Assembly: GCF_002291145.1 (NCBI RefSeq)
Contig: NZ_NTGE01000163.1
Span: 39,533 to 103,532, forward strand
DNA length: 64,000 nucleotides
Direction: 5' to 3'
From: Streptomyces sp. SA15
Lineage (GTDB): Bacteria; Actinomycetota; Actinomycetes; Streptomycetales; Streptomycetaceae
Positions within the stretch are counted from its first letter, which is position 1; every line of letters starts with the position of its first letter. The position numbers were made by a program, and so were the translations under genes. The notes beneath the pieces are model-generated. The model was not told the origin of the DNA. It worked only from the letters and a program-made list of their open reading frames with translations, and did not search any database. Below, one piece after another: positions 8,739 to 17,419 of this stretch.

Positions 8739-10712
8739 ATGTCGCTTCCCGTGCCTGTCCTGCCCGACGGTGTCGACCCCGCGTGGCTGCCGCCCGCTGC
8801 CTTCCGGGCGATCGGCACCCGGCGCTCGCTGATCCGGGGGTCAGGTCCGCTGGTGGAGACGGTGCACGGGGAAGTGACTCAGGCCTGTGCCCGGTTCGGT
8901 GGTCGTGTGGACCGCGACCCCGAGCCGGGTTCCGGCACGTCGTACGACCTGGTGCTGGAGCTGACGGGCACCGATGACACCGAGGCGTTCACGTACGTGC
9001 GCGAGGGCGGCCGTACGGCGGTCACCGCGTCGGGCCAGGCCGGACTCCTCTACGGATTCTTCCATGTCGTACGGCTCGGCGAGGACGCCTTCCGCGATGA
9101 GCGCGCGCGGGAAGCGCACCGCCCGGCACTGGCGCTGCGGATGCTGGACCACTGGGACAACGTGGCTGTGCACCCGGTCATGGGGCAGGTGGAGCGCGGG
9201 TACGCCGGCGGGTCGCTGTTCTGGCAGGACGGGCGGGCACGCGGTGAGCTGGAGCGGGTGCGGGCGTACGGCAGGCTGCTGGCGGCCTGCGGAATCAACG
9301 CCGTGGCGGTGAACAACGTCAACGTGCACGAGACCGAGGCGCACCTGCTCACGGACCGGATCGGTGAAGTCGCCGAGATCGCGGGCGCGTTGAGGCCGTA
9401 CGGCATCAGGACGCATCTGTCGGTCACCTTCGCCGCGCCGATGGTGCTCGGCGGGCCGGCCACGGCCGATCCGCTGGACGCGTCGGTGCGCGCCTGGTGG
9501 GCCGAGGCTACGCGGCATGTATACGAGGAGATCGAGGACTTCGGCGGATATGTCGTCAAGGCGGACTCCGAGGGCCAGCCGGGGCCGTTCGCGTACGGCC
9601 GCAGTCACGCCGACGGGGCGAACATGCTGGCCGCCGCGCTGGAGCCGTACGGCGGCACGGTCCACTGGCGGGCCTTCGTCTACAACCACCGCCAGGACTG
9701 GCGGGACCGCACGACCGACCGGGCGCGGGCGGCGTACGACCATTTCGTGCCGCTGGACGGGGAGTTCGCGTCCAATGCCGTGCTCCAGGTGAAGCACGGG
9801 CCGGTGGACTTCCAGGTGCGGGAGCCGGTGTCCCCGCTGATCGGGGCGATGCCGCGCACACGGCTGACGGTAGAGGTCCAGGCCACTCAGGAGTACACCG
9901 GGCAGCAGCGGCACGTGTGCTGGCTGGGGCCGATGTGGAGCGAGGTGCTGGGGTTCCGGCCGGACGGGGAGGCGAGCGTCGGGCAGCTGGCGAGCGGGCT
10001 CGTGGCCGTGTCCAACGTCGGCGACGACCCGTTCTGGACCGGGCATCCACTCGCCCAGGCGAACCTCTACACCTTCGGGCGGCTGGCATGGCAGCCGGAC
10101 GCGGATCCGGACGGCGTTCTCGACGAGTGGATCCGGCTCACCTTCGGGACGGGTCCCGCGGCGGGGCTGCGCGCGGTGCTGGACGGTTCGTGGCGGACGT
10201 ACGAGAAGTACACCGCGCCGCTCGGGGTGGGCTTCATGGTGCAGCCGGGGCACCACTACGGGCCGAGCGTGGACGGATACGAGTACAGCCCGTGGGGGAC
10301 CTATCACTTCGCCGACCGGGACGGGGTCGGGGTCGATCGCAGCTGCGCCACCGGAACCGGGTACGCGGGGCAGTACGCCAAGCCGTGGGCCGAGCGGTAC
10401 GAGTCGCCTCAGAGCTGCCCCGACGAGCTGCTGCTGTTCTTCCACCACGTGTCGTACGGGCACATGCTGAAGAGCGGCAAGACGGTGATCCAGCACATCT
10501 ACGACACGCACTTCGAGGGCGTGGCGGAGGTGGAGGAGGCCCGGGAGGTGTGGGCCTCGCTGGCCGGGCTGGTGGACCCGGCGCGCCACGCACGGGTGAC
10601 GGAGCGGTTCGAGGAGCAGCTCCGCAGTGCCCGCGAGTGGCGCGATCAGGTCAACAGCTACTTCTTCCGGAAGTCGGGGGTGCCCGACGCACATGGGCGC
10701 CGAATCCACTGA
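8739..10712 (+). CDS. aguA: Alpha-glucuronidase, GH67
   Basis: Removes 4-O-methyl-glucuronic acid from the non-reducing end of xylo-oligosaccharides. The 657-aa protein has family hallmarks: an N-terminal GH67N-type domain (about 1-110), then VKADSEGQPGP and FVYNHRQDWRDRTTDRARAA in the barrel, KHGPVDFQVREPVSPL, and a C-terminal helical region. No signal peptide is seen, so it is probably cytoplasmic and acts on imported aldouronic acids. ATG follows GGAG and GGGAG; the frame is open farther upstream, but without a better site. The context of xylose and oligosaccharide transporters supports xylan use. Confidence 0.92.
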   Translation: MSLPVPVLPDGVDPAWLPPAAFRAIGTRRSLIRGSGPLVETVHGEVTQACARFGGRVDRDPEPGSGTSYDLVLELTGTDDTEAFTYVREGGRTAVTASGQAGLLYGFFHVVRLGEDAFRDERAREAHRPALALRMLDHWDNVAVHPVMGQVERGYAGGSLFWQDGRARGELERVRAYGRLLAACGINAVAVNNVNVHETEAHLLTDRIGEVAEIAGALRPYGIRTHLSVTFAAPMVLGGPATADPLDASVRAWWAEATRHVYEEIEDFGGYVVKADSEGQPGPFAYGRSHADGANMLAAALEPYGGTVHWRAFVYNHRQDWRDRTTDRARAAYDHFVPLDGEFASNAVLQVKHGPVDFQVREPVSPLIGAMPRTRLTVEVQATQEYTGQQRHVCWLGPMWSEVLGFRPDGEASVGQLASGLVAVSNVGDDPFWTGHPLAQANLYTFGRLAWQPDADPDGVLDEWIRLTFGTGPAAGLRAVLDGSWRTYEKYTAPLGVGFMVQPGHHYGPSVDGYEYSPWGTYHFADRDGVGVDRSCATGTGYAGQYAKPWAERYESPQSCPDELLLFFHHVSYGHMLKSGKTVIQHIYDTHFEGVAEVEEAREVWASLAGLVDPARHARVTERFEEQLRSAREWRDQVNSYFFRKSGVPDAHGRRIH

Positions 10713-10755
10713 ACCGAATCCACTGAACCGCATCTGCTGAACCGCATCTACTGAA
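10700..10755. repeat. Four 14-bp tandem repeats spanning two convergent stop codons
   Basis: Four consecutive 14-bp units: CCGAATCCACTGAA twice, then CCGCATCTGCTGAA and CCGCATCTACTGAA. The first unit contains the GH67 stop TGA, and the last contains the GH42 stop on the other strand. The array fills the whole 35-bp gap between the convergent genes. Confidence 0.9.
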
Positions 10756-12760
10756 TGCGCAGGATCGCTGTGCCCAGCGGATCGAGGGTCAGTGGATCGC
10801 CGTCCTCGACCCGCTTGCCGGTCAGCAGGTCGGTGGTGGTGGTGTGGGCGGTCAGGTGGGCCGGTTCGGGGGCGTGGTTGAGGAGGAAGAGGAGTCGGGT
10901 GCCGTCGGCGGTGACGCGGGTCGCGGTCTCCAGGCCGGTGTGCTCGGTGTACGGGCCGATCAGGTCGTGGCGGGCCAGGATGCGCCTTACCACCTGGTCG
11001 ACGCCTGGCTGGTAGAGGGCGGTGGCGACGTACCAGCCCTCGCCGTCGCCGTAGCGGTTGCGGGTCACGGCGGGGGTGCCCGCGTAGAAGTCGGAGCCGT
11101 ACGTGGCGACCGGCTCGGCGCCCCGCGGCAGCACGATCTCGAAGACGAGCCGTGCCTCTGCCCCCAGTTCGGGGACGGTCTGGACGAACTCCGGTGGACG
11201 GGCGTCCCATTCGTCGACGCGGACGCCCAAGAGAGGGGCCAGCGGGCCGGGCACGTCGGTGAGGAAGGCGCGGTCGTGCTCGTCGACGCGGCCGGAGAGG
11301 AAGGTGGTGAGGACGGTGCCGCCGCGTGCGGCGACGGCTTCGAGGCGGGTGGGCAGGTCGCCCTTGACCATGTGCAGGACGGGGGCGAGGACCACGTCGT
11401 AGGGGGTGAGGTCGGCGGTCTGCGGGATGACGTCGATGTCGGCGCCGGCCTCGCGGGCGGCGCGGTAGTAGGCGTGGACCACCTCCTGGTAGCGGACCAG
11501 GCGGGAGGGGCCGTCGGAGATCTCCAGGGCCCACCAGCTGTCCCAGTCGAAGATCAGGGCGGTGCGGGCGGGGGTGCGGGCGCCGAGGGTGCTGGAGCCC
11601 AGGAGCTCCAACTCCCTGCCCAGATCGGCCACTTCGCGGAAGACGCGGGTGTCGTCGCGGCCCGCGTGGCCGATGACCGCCCCGTGGTACTTCTCGCAGG
11701 CGCCGCGCGAGGCGCGCATCTGGAAGTACAGGGCCGCGTCCGCGCCGTGCGCGATGGCCTGGAAGGTGGCGAGGCGCAGCTCCCCCGGCCTCCGCAGGGG
11801 GTTGACGTCACGGCAGGCCGTTGTTGACGGGGTTTGCTCCATCAGCCAGAAGGGGGCGCCGTCCTTCAGGCCGCGCATCAGGTCGTGGGCGAGGGCGGGC
11901 CAGGTCGGCGGGGCGTCGAGGGGCGGGTAGCTGTCCCAGGAGGCGAAGTCGAGGTGGGGCGCCCAGCGGTGGTAGTCGAGGGGGCGAAACATGCCCATGA
12001 AGTTGGTGGTGACGGGCGTGTCCGGGTCATGGGCGCGGATCACCTCCTTCTCGGCGAGGAAGCAGCCGAGCAGGGCGTCGGTGGTGAAGCGGAAGTAGTC
12101 GAGGGTGGTGCCCTGGAAGGCGGTGTGGTCGGGGCCGCGCCAGTGTTCGGTGAGGGCGTTCGGGGGCTCGATCTCGCCGAAGTCGGTGTAGCGGTGGGAC
12201 CAGAAGGTGGTGCACCAGGCGTCGTTGAGGGCGTCGAGGGTGGCGTACTTGTCCCGCAGCCACGCGCGGAAGGCATCGGCGCACAGATCGCAGTAACAGG
12301 TGCCGCCGTACTCGTTGTTGATGTGCCAGGCGAGTAACGCCGGGTGCTGTACGTACCGTTCGGCGAGACGGCCGGCCATCTCCGTCGCGAGGCTGCGGTA
12401 CGCCGGTGAGCTGGGGCAGAAGTTGTGGCGCTGGCCGTAGCGGTGGCGGCGGCCCTCGAAGTCGGTCCGGTTGACCTCGGGGTACTTCTTCGCCAGCCAG
12501 GGCGGGAGGGCGGCGGTGCCGGTGGCCAGGCAGACCTGGCGGCCCTCGGCGGCGGCCCGGTCGAGGATGCGGTCCAGGATCGTGAAGTCGTAGGTGCCTT
12601 CGGCCGGTTGGGTCAGGGACCAGGAGAAGACGCCGACGGTGAGGGTATCGATGCCGGCCCGGGTGAACAGGTGGTGGTCCTCGTCCCAGACCGGCTCCGG
12701 CCACTGCTCCGGGTTGTAGTCACCGCCGTACGGGATCTTGGGGGTATCGGGCACGGTCAT
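10748..12760 (-). CDS. Beta-galactosidase, GH42
   Basis: Hydrolyses terminal beta-galactosides (670 aa, cytoplasmic, no signal peptide). The N-terminal TIM barrel has the acid/base Glu in AWHINNEYGG, a Cys cluster CYCDLC of the kind that binds zinc in GH42 trimers, and the likely nucleophile Glu in WLMEQTPS. A Glyco_hydro_42M trimerisation domain and a small C-terminal beta domain follow. AGGAGG lies 10 bp before ATG. The start overlaps the stop of the DUF624 gene (ATGA), making it the last gene of an lplBC-binding protein-DUF624-GH42 operon. A galactose-bearing oligosaccharide is the likely import. Confidence 0.9.
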   Translation of the reverse strand: MTVPDTPKIPYGGDYNPEQWPEPVWDEDHHLFTRAGIDTLTVGVFSWSLTQPAEGTYDFTILDRILDRAAAEGRQVCLATGTAALPPWLAKKYPEVNRTDFEGRRHRYGQRHNFCPSSPAYRSLATEMAGRLAERYVQHPALLAWHINNEYGGTCYCDLCADAFRAWLRDKYATLDALNDAWCTTFWSHRYTDFGEIEPPNALTEHWRGPDHTAFQGTTLDYFRFTTDALLGCFLAEKEVIRAHDPDTPVTTNFMGMFRPLDYHRWAPHLDFASWDSYPPLDAPPTWPALAHDLMRGLKDGAPFWLMEQTPSTTACRDVNPLRRPGELRLATFQAIAHGADAALYFQMRASRGACEKYHGAVIGHAGRDDTRVFREVADLGRELELLGSSTLGARTPARTALIFDWDSWWALEISDGPSRLVRYQEVVHAYYRAAREAGADIDVIPQTADLTPYDVVLAPVLHMVKGDLPTRLEAVAARGGTVLTTFLSGRVDEHDRAFLTDVPGPLAPLLGVRVDEWDARPPEFVQTVPELGAEARLVFEIVLPRGAEPVATYGSDFYAGTPAVTRNRYGDGEGWYVATALYQPGVDQVVRRILARHDLIGPYTEHTGLETATRVTADGTRLLFLLNHAPEPAHLTAHTTTTDLLTGKRVEDGDPLTLDPLGTAILRIQ

Positions 12761-13467
12761 GCGGTGAAGTCCTCCTGGGTCTCGGCGATCACCGGGCGGC
12801 TGCTGTGCAGCAGGGAGAGCAGCAGCGGGGCGGCCAGCAGGGCGGGCAGGGCCTCGGTGAGCAGGGCGGTCAGTCCGGCGGCCAGGACGAGCAACGAGGC
12901 GGCGCCCAGGGTGGCGCGGCCGTGCCGGAGCAGGAAGTAGCCGGACAGCCGGGCCGTGTCGCGGGCGCGGAAGGAGAACAGGGAGGTGAGGACGAGCGCG
13001 TGCGCGCCCCAGAGGAGGGAGCCGGCCCCGATGGCTCCGAGCAGTACCGCCCACCAGCGGGGCAGCCCGGCGGCGGAGAAGTGGGTCAGTGTGAAGGCGA
13101 TGACGGTGAGCCAGGCGAGCAGGGGTGCCCACAGCTTCAGGGACGGTACGGCGTTCAGCCGCCAGCCGCGCCAGTAGGTGCGGGCCGGGTGCAGGTCGGT
13201 GAGGTCGCGGTCGCGGTGGTGGAGGGCGTACAGCGCGGCGGAGAGGGCCGGGCCGAGGGGCAGCAGGCATACGGCGGCCAGGGGGAGGTTGGCCGGGTCG
13301 GTGCCCACCAGCAGCAGCCCGGCCAGACCCGGCGCGGCGGCGACGAGCAGCAGCGCTTCGACGGTGACCAGGGTGTGGATCAGGGCGGCGGCCCGGGAGA
13401 GAGGGCCGTCGCCGAAGGCGGTCGAGGTGGATGGGGACGTGGACGTGGTGGGTGCGGGTGTGCTCAC
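12757..13467 (-). CDS. DUF624 (YesL-type) membrane protein
   Basis: A 236-aa integral membrane protein with about five hydrophobic segments after a Ser/Thr/Pro-rich start (MSTPAPTTSTSPS). The pattern YALHHRDRDLTDLHPARTYWRG followed by membrane spans resembles DUF624 proteins such as Bacillus YesL, which occur in operons for complex polysaccharide uptake. Its role there is unknown. GTG has GGAACGGAG just upstream. The stop overlaps the GH42 start (ATGA) and the gene follows the binding-protein gene by 65 bp. Confidence 0.75.
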   Translation of the reverse strand: MSTPAPTTSTSPSTSTAFGDGPLSRAAALIHTLVTVEALLLVAAAPGLAGLLLVGTDPANLPLAAVCLLPLGPALSAALYALHHRDRDLTDLHPARTYWRGWRLNAVPSLKLWAPLLAWLTVIAFTLTHFSAAGLPRWWAVLLGAIGAGSLLWGAHALVLTSLFSFRARDTARLSGYFLLRHGRATLGAASLLVLAAGLTALLTEALPALLAAPLLLSLLHSSRPVIAETQEDFTA

Positions 13468-13532
13468 TGCGGCTCCGTTCCGAGCGGCCGCCGTTCGTCC
13501 CACCACGTCGGCGCCTCCTTCTCGACCACGGA

Positions 13533-15188
13533 TCACCCGTTCTCCTTCTTGAAGCGGTCGTGCGCCTTGTTGTGGACGTCGACGAGCTGGTCCATGTTCT
13601 TCGCCTTCAACTCGGTGACGTACGCGTCCCATTCGGACAGCGGGCGCTTGCCGAGGGCGAACTTGAGGGTGTTCTGGGTGACGTGGTCCCTCAGCGGGGT
13701 GTCCCAGAGGGTCGCCTGTTCCTGCTCGACGGACTGGAGTGGGTGTGCCGGGTCGATGGGCAGCTGTGTGCGCTGGGCCATGGCGTCCTGGAACTTCTTC
13801 TCGTCCGGGCTGAAGTTGGAGGAGACCAGCGCCCAGCTGCCGCCGTAGGTGAAGACGCCGTTGAAGAAGCCGTAGTCCTTCTGGAGGTCCTTCGGGGCGT
13901 CCGGGTCGGACCCCATGAGGCTGATGCCGGGCTCCAGCTCGAACTGGCCGCCGGACTCGGTGTAAGTAACGCCCTCGACGCCCCACTTGGAGAACTTCTG
14001 GCCCTCGTCGGAGTACCAGAGCCAGTCCACGAACTGCATCATCGCGACGAAGCTGTCGCTCTTGAGCGCCTTGCTGGAGATCATGACGCCGTTCTCCAGC
14101 CGCGTGCCGCCCATCACCACCGGGCCCGCCGGTCCCAGCGGCACCGGCACCATCTCGATCTTCGCGCCCTCGACCTGCTTCTCCAGGTTGTAGCGGTAGT
14201 TCTGCACCAGCTCCTGCGGGTTGGCGCTGATCGCGAAAGACTTCTCGCCGAGTAGCTTCTGCACGGCCGCGTCATCGGTCTGGGTGAAGCTCTCCGGGTC
14301 CATCAGCTTCTCGGCGACCAGTTTTCTCACGTACTCGACCATCTGGCGATAGCCGTCCGTCGCGCCGGTGAAGACGAACTCCTGCGCCTTCGTGTCGAAG
14401 CTGATGTTGTTGTACGTCCAGCCCGCCTGGACGCCGTACGCCTGACCGAGGTAGCTGAGCAGGGCCGCCACGGGGAACGGGGTGTTGGTGCTCCAGCGGT
14501 CGGAGAAGGGGTAGCGGTCGGGGTACTCCTCCTTGATCGCCTTGAAGACGGTGTACACCTCGTCCCAGCTGGTGGGCAGGGACAGGCCCAGCTTGTCGAG
14601 GACGTCCGTGCGGAAGGACATCGAGTAACCGGACTTGGGCCTCTCGTGCAGGCCGGGCAGCAGGTAGTACTTCCCGTCGGACTGCCGGATCGAGTCGAGC
14701 TCGGGCTCCAGGCGCCACTTCTTCACCTTGGCCTGGAAGTTGGGCATCAGGTGCACGTAGTCGCTCACCGCCAGGATCGCGCCCGACGACACGAAGGCGA
14801 CCTCCGAGGGGTGGTACGTCTTGGGGATCAGGAACGGGGCGTCACCCGCGCCGATGAGGACGCTGCGCTTCTTCTCGTAGTCCACCAGAGGGACGTCGAC
14901 CGGCTTGAGGGTCACACCGGTGCGCTTGGTGACCTCCTTCCAGAACAGCCAGCTGTTCTTCATCGGATAGACCGGGTTGTTGTTGTGCAGGACCGAGAAG
15001 GACAGTGGCTTGGCGGCCTTGAACTGCTGGCCGGCGCGGTACTCCTTCATCGCGCCGTTCTGCTTCTTCGACAGATCCTTGCTGTTCCCGCCGTCGTCGC
15101 CGCTGCCGCAGCCGGTGAGGGTGGCGAGGCCTATGAAGCCTGCGGCGGAGAGGATCTGGCGCCGCGACAACTGCCCTGCGTTCTTCAA
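13533..15188 (-). CDS. Extracellular solute-binding lipoprotein, LplA/YtcQ-like
   Basis: Oligosaccharide-binding lipoprotein (551 aa) of the adjacent ABC system. A possible twin-arginine signal (SRRQILSAAGFIGL) ends in lipobox TLTGCGSG. The length and the motif YPFSDRWSTNTPFPVAAL fit the large LplA/YtcQ-type binding proteins rather than the ~430-aa maltose type. The TTG start (LKNAGQLSRRQ) has AAAGGAG six bases upstream. It lies downstream of the two permease genes, the usual order for this family. Likely ligands are large plant cell-wall fragments, given GH42, GH67 and CE7 neighbours. Confidence 0.85.
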   Translation of the reverse strand: MKNAGQLSRRQILSAAGFIGLATLTGCGSGDDGGNSKDLSKKQNGAMKEYRAGQQFKAAKPLSFSVLHNNNPVYPMKNSWLFWKEVTKRTGVTLKPVDVPLVDYEKKRSVLIGAGDAPFLIPKTYHPSEVAFVSSGAILAVSDYVHLMPNFQAKVKKWRLEPELDSIRQSDGKYYLLPGLHERPKSGYSMSFRTDVLDKLGLSLPTSWDEVYTVFKAIKEEYPDRYPFSDRWSTNTPFPVAALLSYLGQAYGVQAGWTYNNISFDTKAQEFVFTGATDGYRQMVEYVRKLVAEKLMDPESFTQTDDAAVQKLLGEKSFAISANPQELVQNYRYNLEKQVEGAKIEMVPVPLGPAGPVVMGGTRLENGVMISSKALKSDSFVAMMQFVDWLWYSDEGQKFSKWGVEGVTYTESGGQFELEPGISLMGSDPDAPKDLQKDYGFFNGVFTYGGSWALVSSNFSPDEKKFQDAMAQRTQLPIDPAHPLQSVEQEQATLWDTPLRDHVTQNTLKFALGKRPLSEWDAYVTELKAKNMDQLVDVHNKAHDRFKKENG

Positions 15189-15280
15189 CGGAGACTCCTT
15201 TGTTCCGTGAGCGACATTCCTGAGCTGCATTCCTGAGCGGCATTTCGTGAGCGGCATTTCGTGAGCGATATGAGGGAGCG

Positions 15281-16159
15281 TCAGCCCTTGACCGCGCCGA
15301 GCATCACGCCCGAGACGAAGTAGCGCTGGACGAACGGGTACACGCAGAGGATCGGCAGCGCGGTCAGCACGATCGTGACCGACTGGATGTTCGCCCCGAC
15401 CTGGCTGAGCTGCTCCGTGGCGGCGCCGGCGTTGCCGCCCGTGGTGGCGCCCGAGATGAGGTTGCGCAGGTAGACGGTGGCCGGCATGAGTTCGGTCTTG
15501 TCCATGTACAGGAACGCGCTGAACCAGGAGTTCCAGAAGGACACCGAGTAGAACAGCACCATCGTGGCGACGACCGCCTTGGACAGGGGCAGCACGATCC
15601 GCAGCAGGATGCCGTACGTGCTCAGGCCGTCGATCTGCGCGGCCTCCTCCAGGTCGGTCGGCAGGCTCTCGAAGAAGGCCTTCATGACCAGGAGGTTGAA
15701 GACGCTGATGGCGTTGGGGAGCGCGATCGCCCAGACGCTGTTCTTCAGGCCGAGGCTGGTGACCAGGACGTAGTTGGGGATCAGGCCGCCGGTGAAGAAC
15801 ATGGTGAACACGGCGACGCCCACGAGCACGCCGCGCCCCTTGAGCTGCTTCTTGGACAGGACGTAGGCATAACAGGTCGTCAGGACCATGGCGACGGCGG
15901 TGGCCACCACCGTGTACAGCACGGTGTTGCCGTAGTTCCGCCAGAACATCGAGTCCTGGAGCACGATCTTGTACGTGGTGAGGTTGAAACCCTTGGGCCA
16001 CAGCGTCACTTCACCGGCCCGGATCTGGCGTTCCGAGCTGAACGAGCGGGCGATGATGTTCACGAACGGGTACAGGGTCACGACCACGACCAGGGTGAGG
16101 ATCACCCCGTTGACGCCCTGGAAGACCCGGTAGCCCCGCGTGGGCCGGTTGACACTCAC
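15281..16159 (-). CDS. ABC transporter permease, LplC-like
   Basis: Second permease (292 aa) of the LplABC-type importer. Six membrane spans are predicted, with EAA loop EEAAQIDGLSTYGILLRIVLP. The GTG start is in a GTGA overlap with the upstream permease stop. It ends 92 bp before the binding-protein gene. Confidence 0.87.
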   Translation of the reverse strand: MSVNRPTRGYRVFQGVNGVILTLVVVVTLYPFVNIIARSFSSERQIRAGEVTLWPKGFNLTTYKIVLQDSMFWRNYGNTVLYTVVATAVAMVLTTCYAYVLSKKQLKGRGVLVGVAVFTMFFTGGLIPNYVLVTSLGLKNSVWAIALPNAISVFNLLVMKAFFESLPTDLEEAAQIDGLSTYGILLRIVLPLSKAVVATMVLFYSVSFWNSWFSAFLYMDKTELMPATVYLRNLISGATTGGNAGAATEQLSQVGANIQSVTIVLTALPILCVYPFVQRYFVSGVMLGAVKG

Positions 16160-17151
16160 CACAGGCTCGTCCCCACTGTGCGGCGCGAGAGCTGGTTGGC
16201 GGACACGATCAGCACCAGGCCGATGATCGCCTCGAACAGGCCGATGGCGGCGGCGTAGCTGAAGCTGTTGGACTCGACACCGGCGCGGTAGAGGTACGTC
16301 GAGACCACGTCGGCGGTCGGATAGGTCAGCGGGTTGTACAGCAGCAGGACCTTCTCGAAGCCGACCGCCAGGAACGTGCCGATGTTGAGGATCAGCAGCG
16401 TGATCATGGTGGGCCGGATGCCGGGCAGGGTGACGTGCCAGATCTGCTGCCAGCGGTTGGCGCCGTCGATGCGCGCGGCCTCGTACAGGTCCTCGTCGAT
16501 CGTGGTGAGCGCGGCGAGGTAGAGGATCGTGCCCCAGCCTGCGGTCTGCCAGATCTCCGAGCCGACGTAGATCGTGCGGAACCACTCCGGTTCCTGGATG
16601 AAGCGGATCGGATCGTGGCCGAACCAGCCCAGGATGTGGTTGACCGGGCCGTCCGTGGCGAGCATCTGCATCGTGATGCCCGCGACGATCACGATCGACA
16701 GGAAGTGCGGAAGGTACGACACCGACTGCACGAACCGTTTCAGCGACCGCCGGCGCACCTCGTTCAGCAGCAGCGCCAGCACGATCGGGATCGGGAAGCA
16801 GAAGACGAGCGTCAGCCCGCCGAGCCACAGGGTGTTCCGGAACACCTGCCAGAAGGTGGGATCGGTGAGGAACATGCGCACATAGCGCAGCCCCACCCAC
16901 TGCTCGCCGAAGATCGAGCCGCCCGGCTCGAAACGCCGGAAGGCGATCACGTTGCCGATCATCGGCAGATAGCGGAAGACCAGGAAGAACAGCAGCGGCA
17001 GGATCGCCAGCGAGTACAGCTGCCAGTCGCGGCGCAGCGCCCGCCGCCAGCCGGTGCGCGCGGGCTTCCGCGCACCGCGACGGGGTGCGGCTCCGGCCGG
17101 CGGTGGGTCCTGGGTGCCCGGCGGTGGGGCCGACGTGGTGGACGTGCTCAT
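16156..17151 (-). CDS. ABC transporter permease, LplB-like
   Basis: First permease (331 aa), promoter-proximal gene of the operon. A basic, Pro-rich cytoplasmic N-terminus of about 45 residues precedes six spans; the EAA loop reads EAARIDGANRWQQIWHVTLP. ATG follows GGGAGG by seven bases. The gene is divergent from the CE7 esterase gene, and the shared 270-bp promoter region carries two palindromes. No ATPase gene is present, so a shared MsiK-type ATPase is expected. Confidence 0.87.
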   Translation of the reverse strand: MSTSTTSAPPPGTQDPPPAGAAPRRGARKPARTGWRRALRRDWQLYSLAILPLLFFLVFRYLPMIGNVIAFRRFEPGGSIFGEQWVGLRYVRMFLTDPTFWQVFRNTLWLGGLTLVFCFPIPIVLALLLNEVRRRSLKRFVQSVSYLPHFLSIVIVAGITMQMLATDGPVNHILGWFGHDPIRFIQEPEWFRTIYVGSEIWQTAGWGTILYLAALTTIDEDLYEAARIDGANRWQQIWHVTLPGIRPTMITLLILNIGTFLAVGFEKVLLLYNPLTYPTADVVSTYLYRAGVESNSFSYAAAIGLFEAIIGLVLIVSANQLSRRTVGTSLW

Positions 17152-17183
17152 GCTCGGGCCTCCCGTGGCATGGGACGCGGAAC

Positions 17184-17194
17184 CGAAACTTTCG
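17184..17194. promoter_or_regulatory. CGAAA-N-TTTCG inverted repeat, xylan-type operator candidate
   Basis: CGAAACTTTCG has perfect 5-bp arms around one base and lies 33 bp upstream of the lplB-like start. Similar CGAA-N-TTCG elements have been described in front of Streptomyces xylanase and xylosidase genes (recalled, BxlR type). Confidence 0.4.
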
Positions 17195-17199
17195 AGCTC

Positions 17200-17209
17200 T
17201 TACCGGTAA
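17200..17209. promoter_or_regulatory. TTACCGGTAA palindrome, LacI-type operator candidate
   Basis: A perfect 10-bp palindrome with central CG five bases from the neighbouring CGAAANTTTCG site, in the divergent lplB/CE7 promoter region. It has the form of a LacI-family operator, but no regulator gene is adjacent. Confidence 0.35.
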
Positions 17210-17419
17210 CTTCGCGGCAACTTAGGGGCAGCAGAAAGCGCTGTCAATGGGGGCTGCACGCGGGAACCTTGGGGACACAAGACGGTTGTGTCACCCTGGA
17301 TTCACCTCGGTGTCAGGGTGGAAGAGATGAATGGATCGGCGCGGTCACGCCGGAACTTTCTGCCCTACGACCGCAACGATCGGACCGAGCCGCCCCGTTG
17401 ACGCCTGTGAGGTGCCGCC

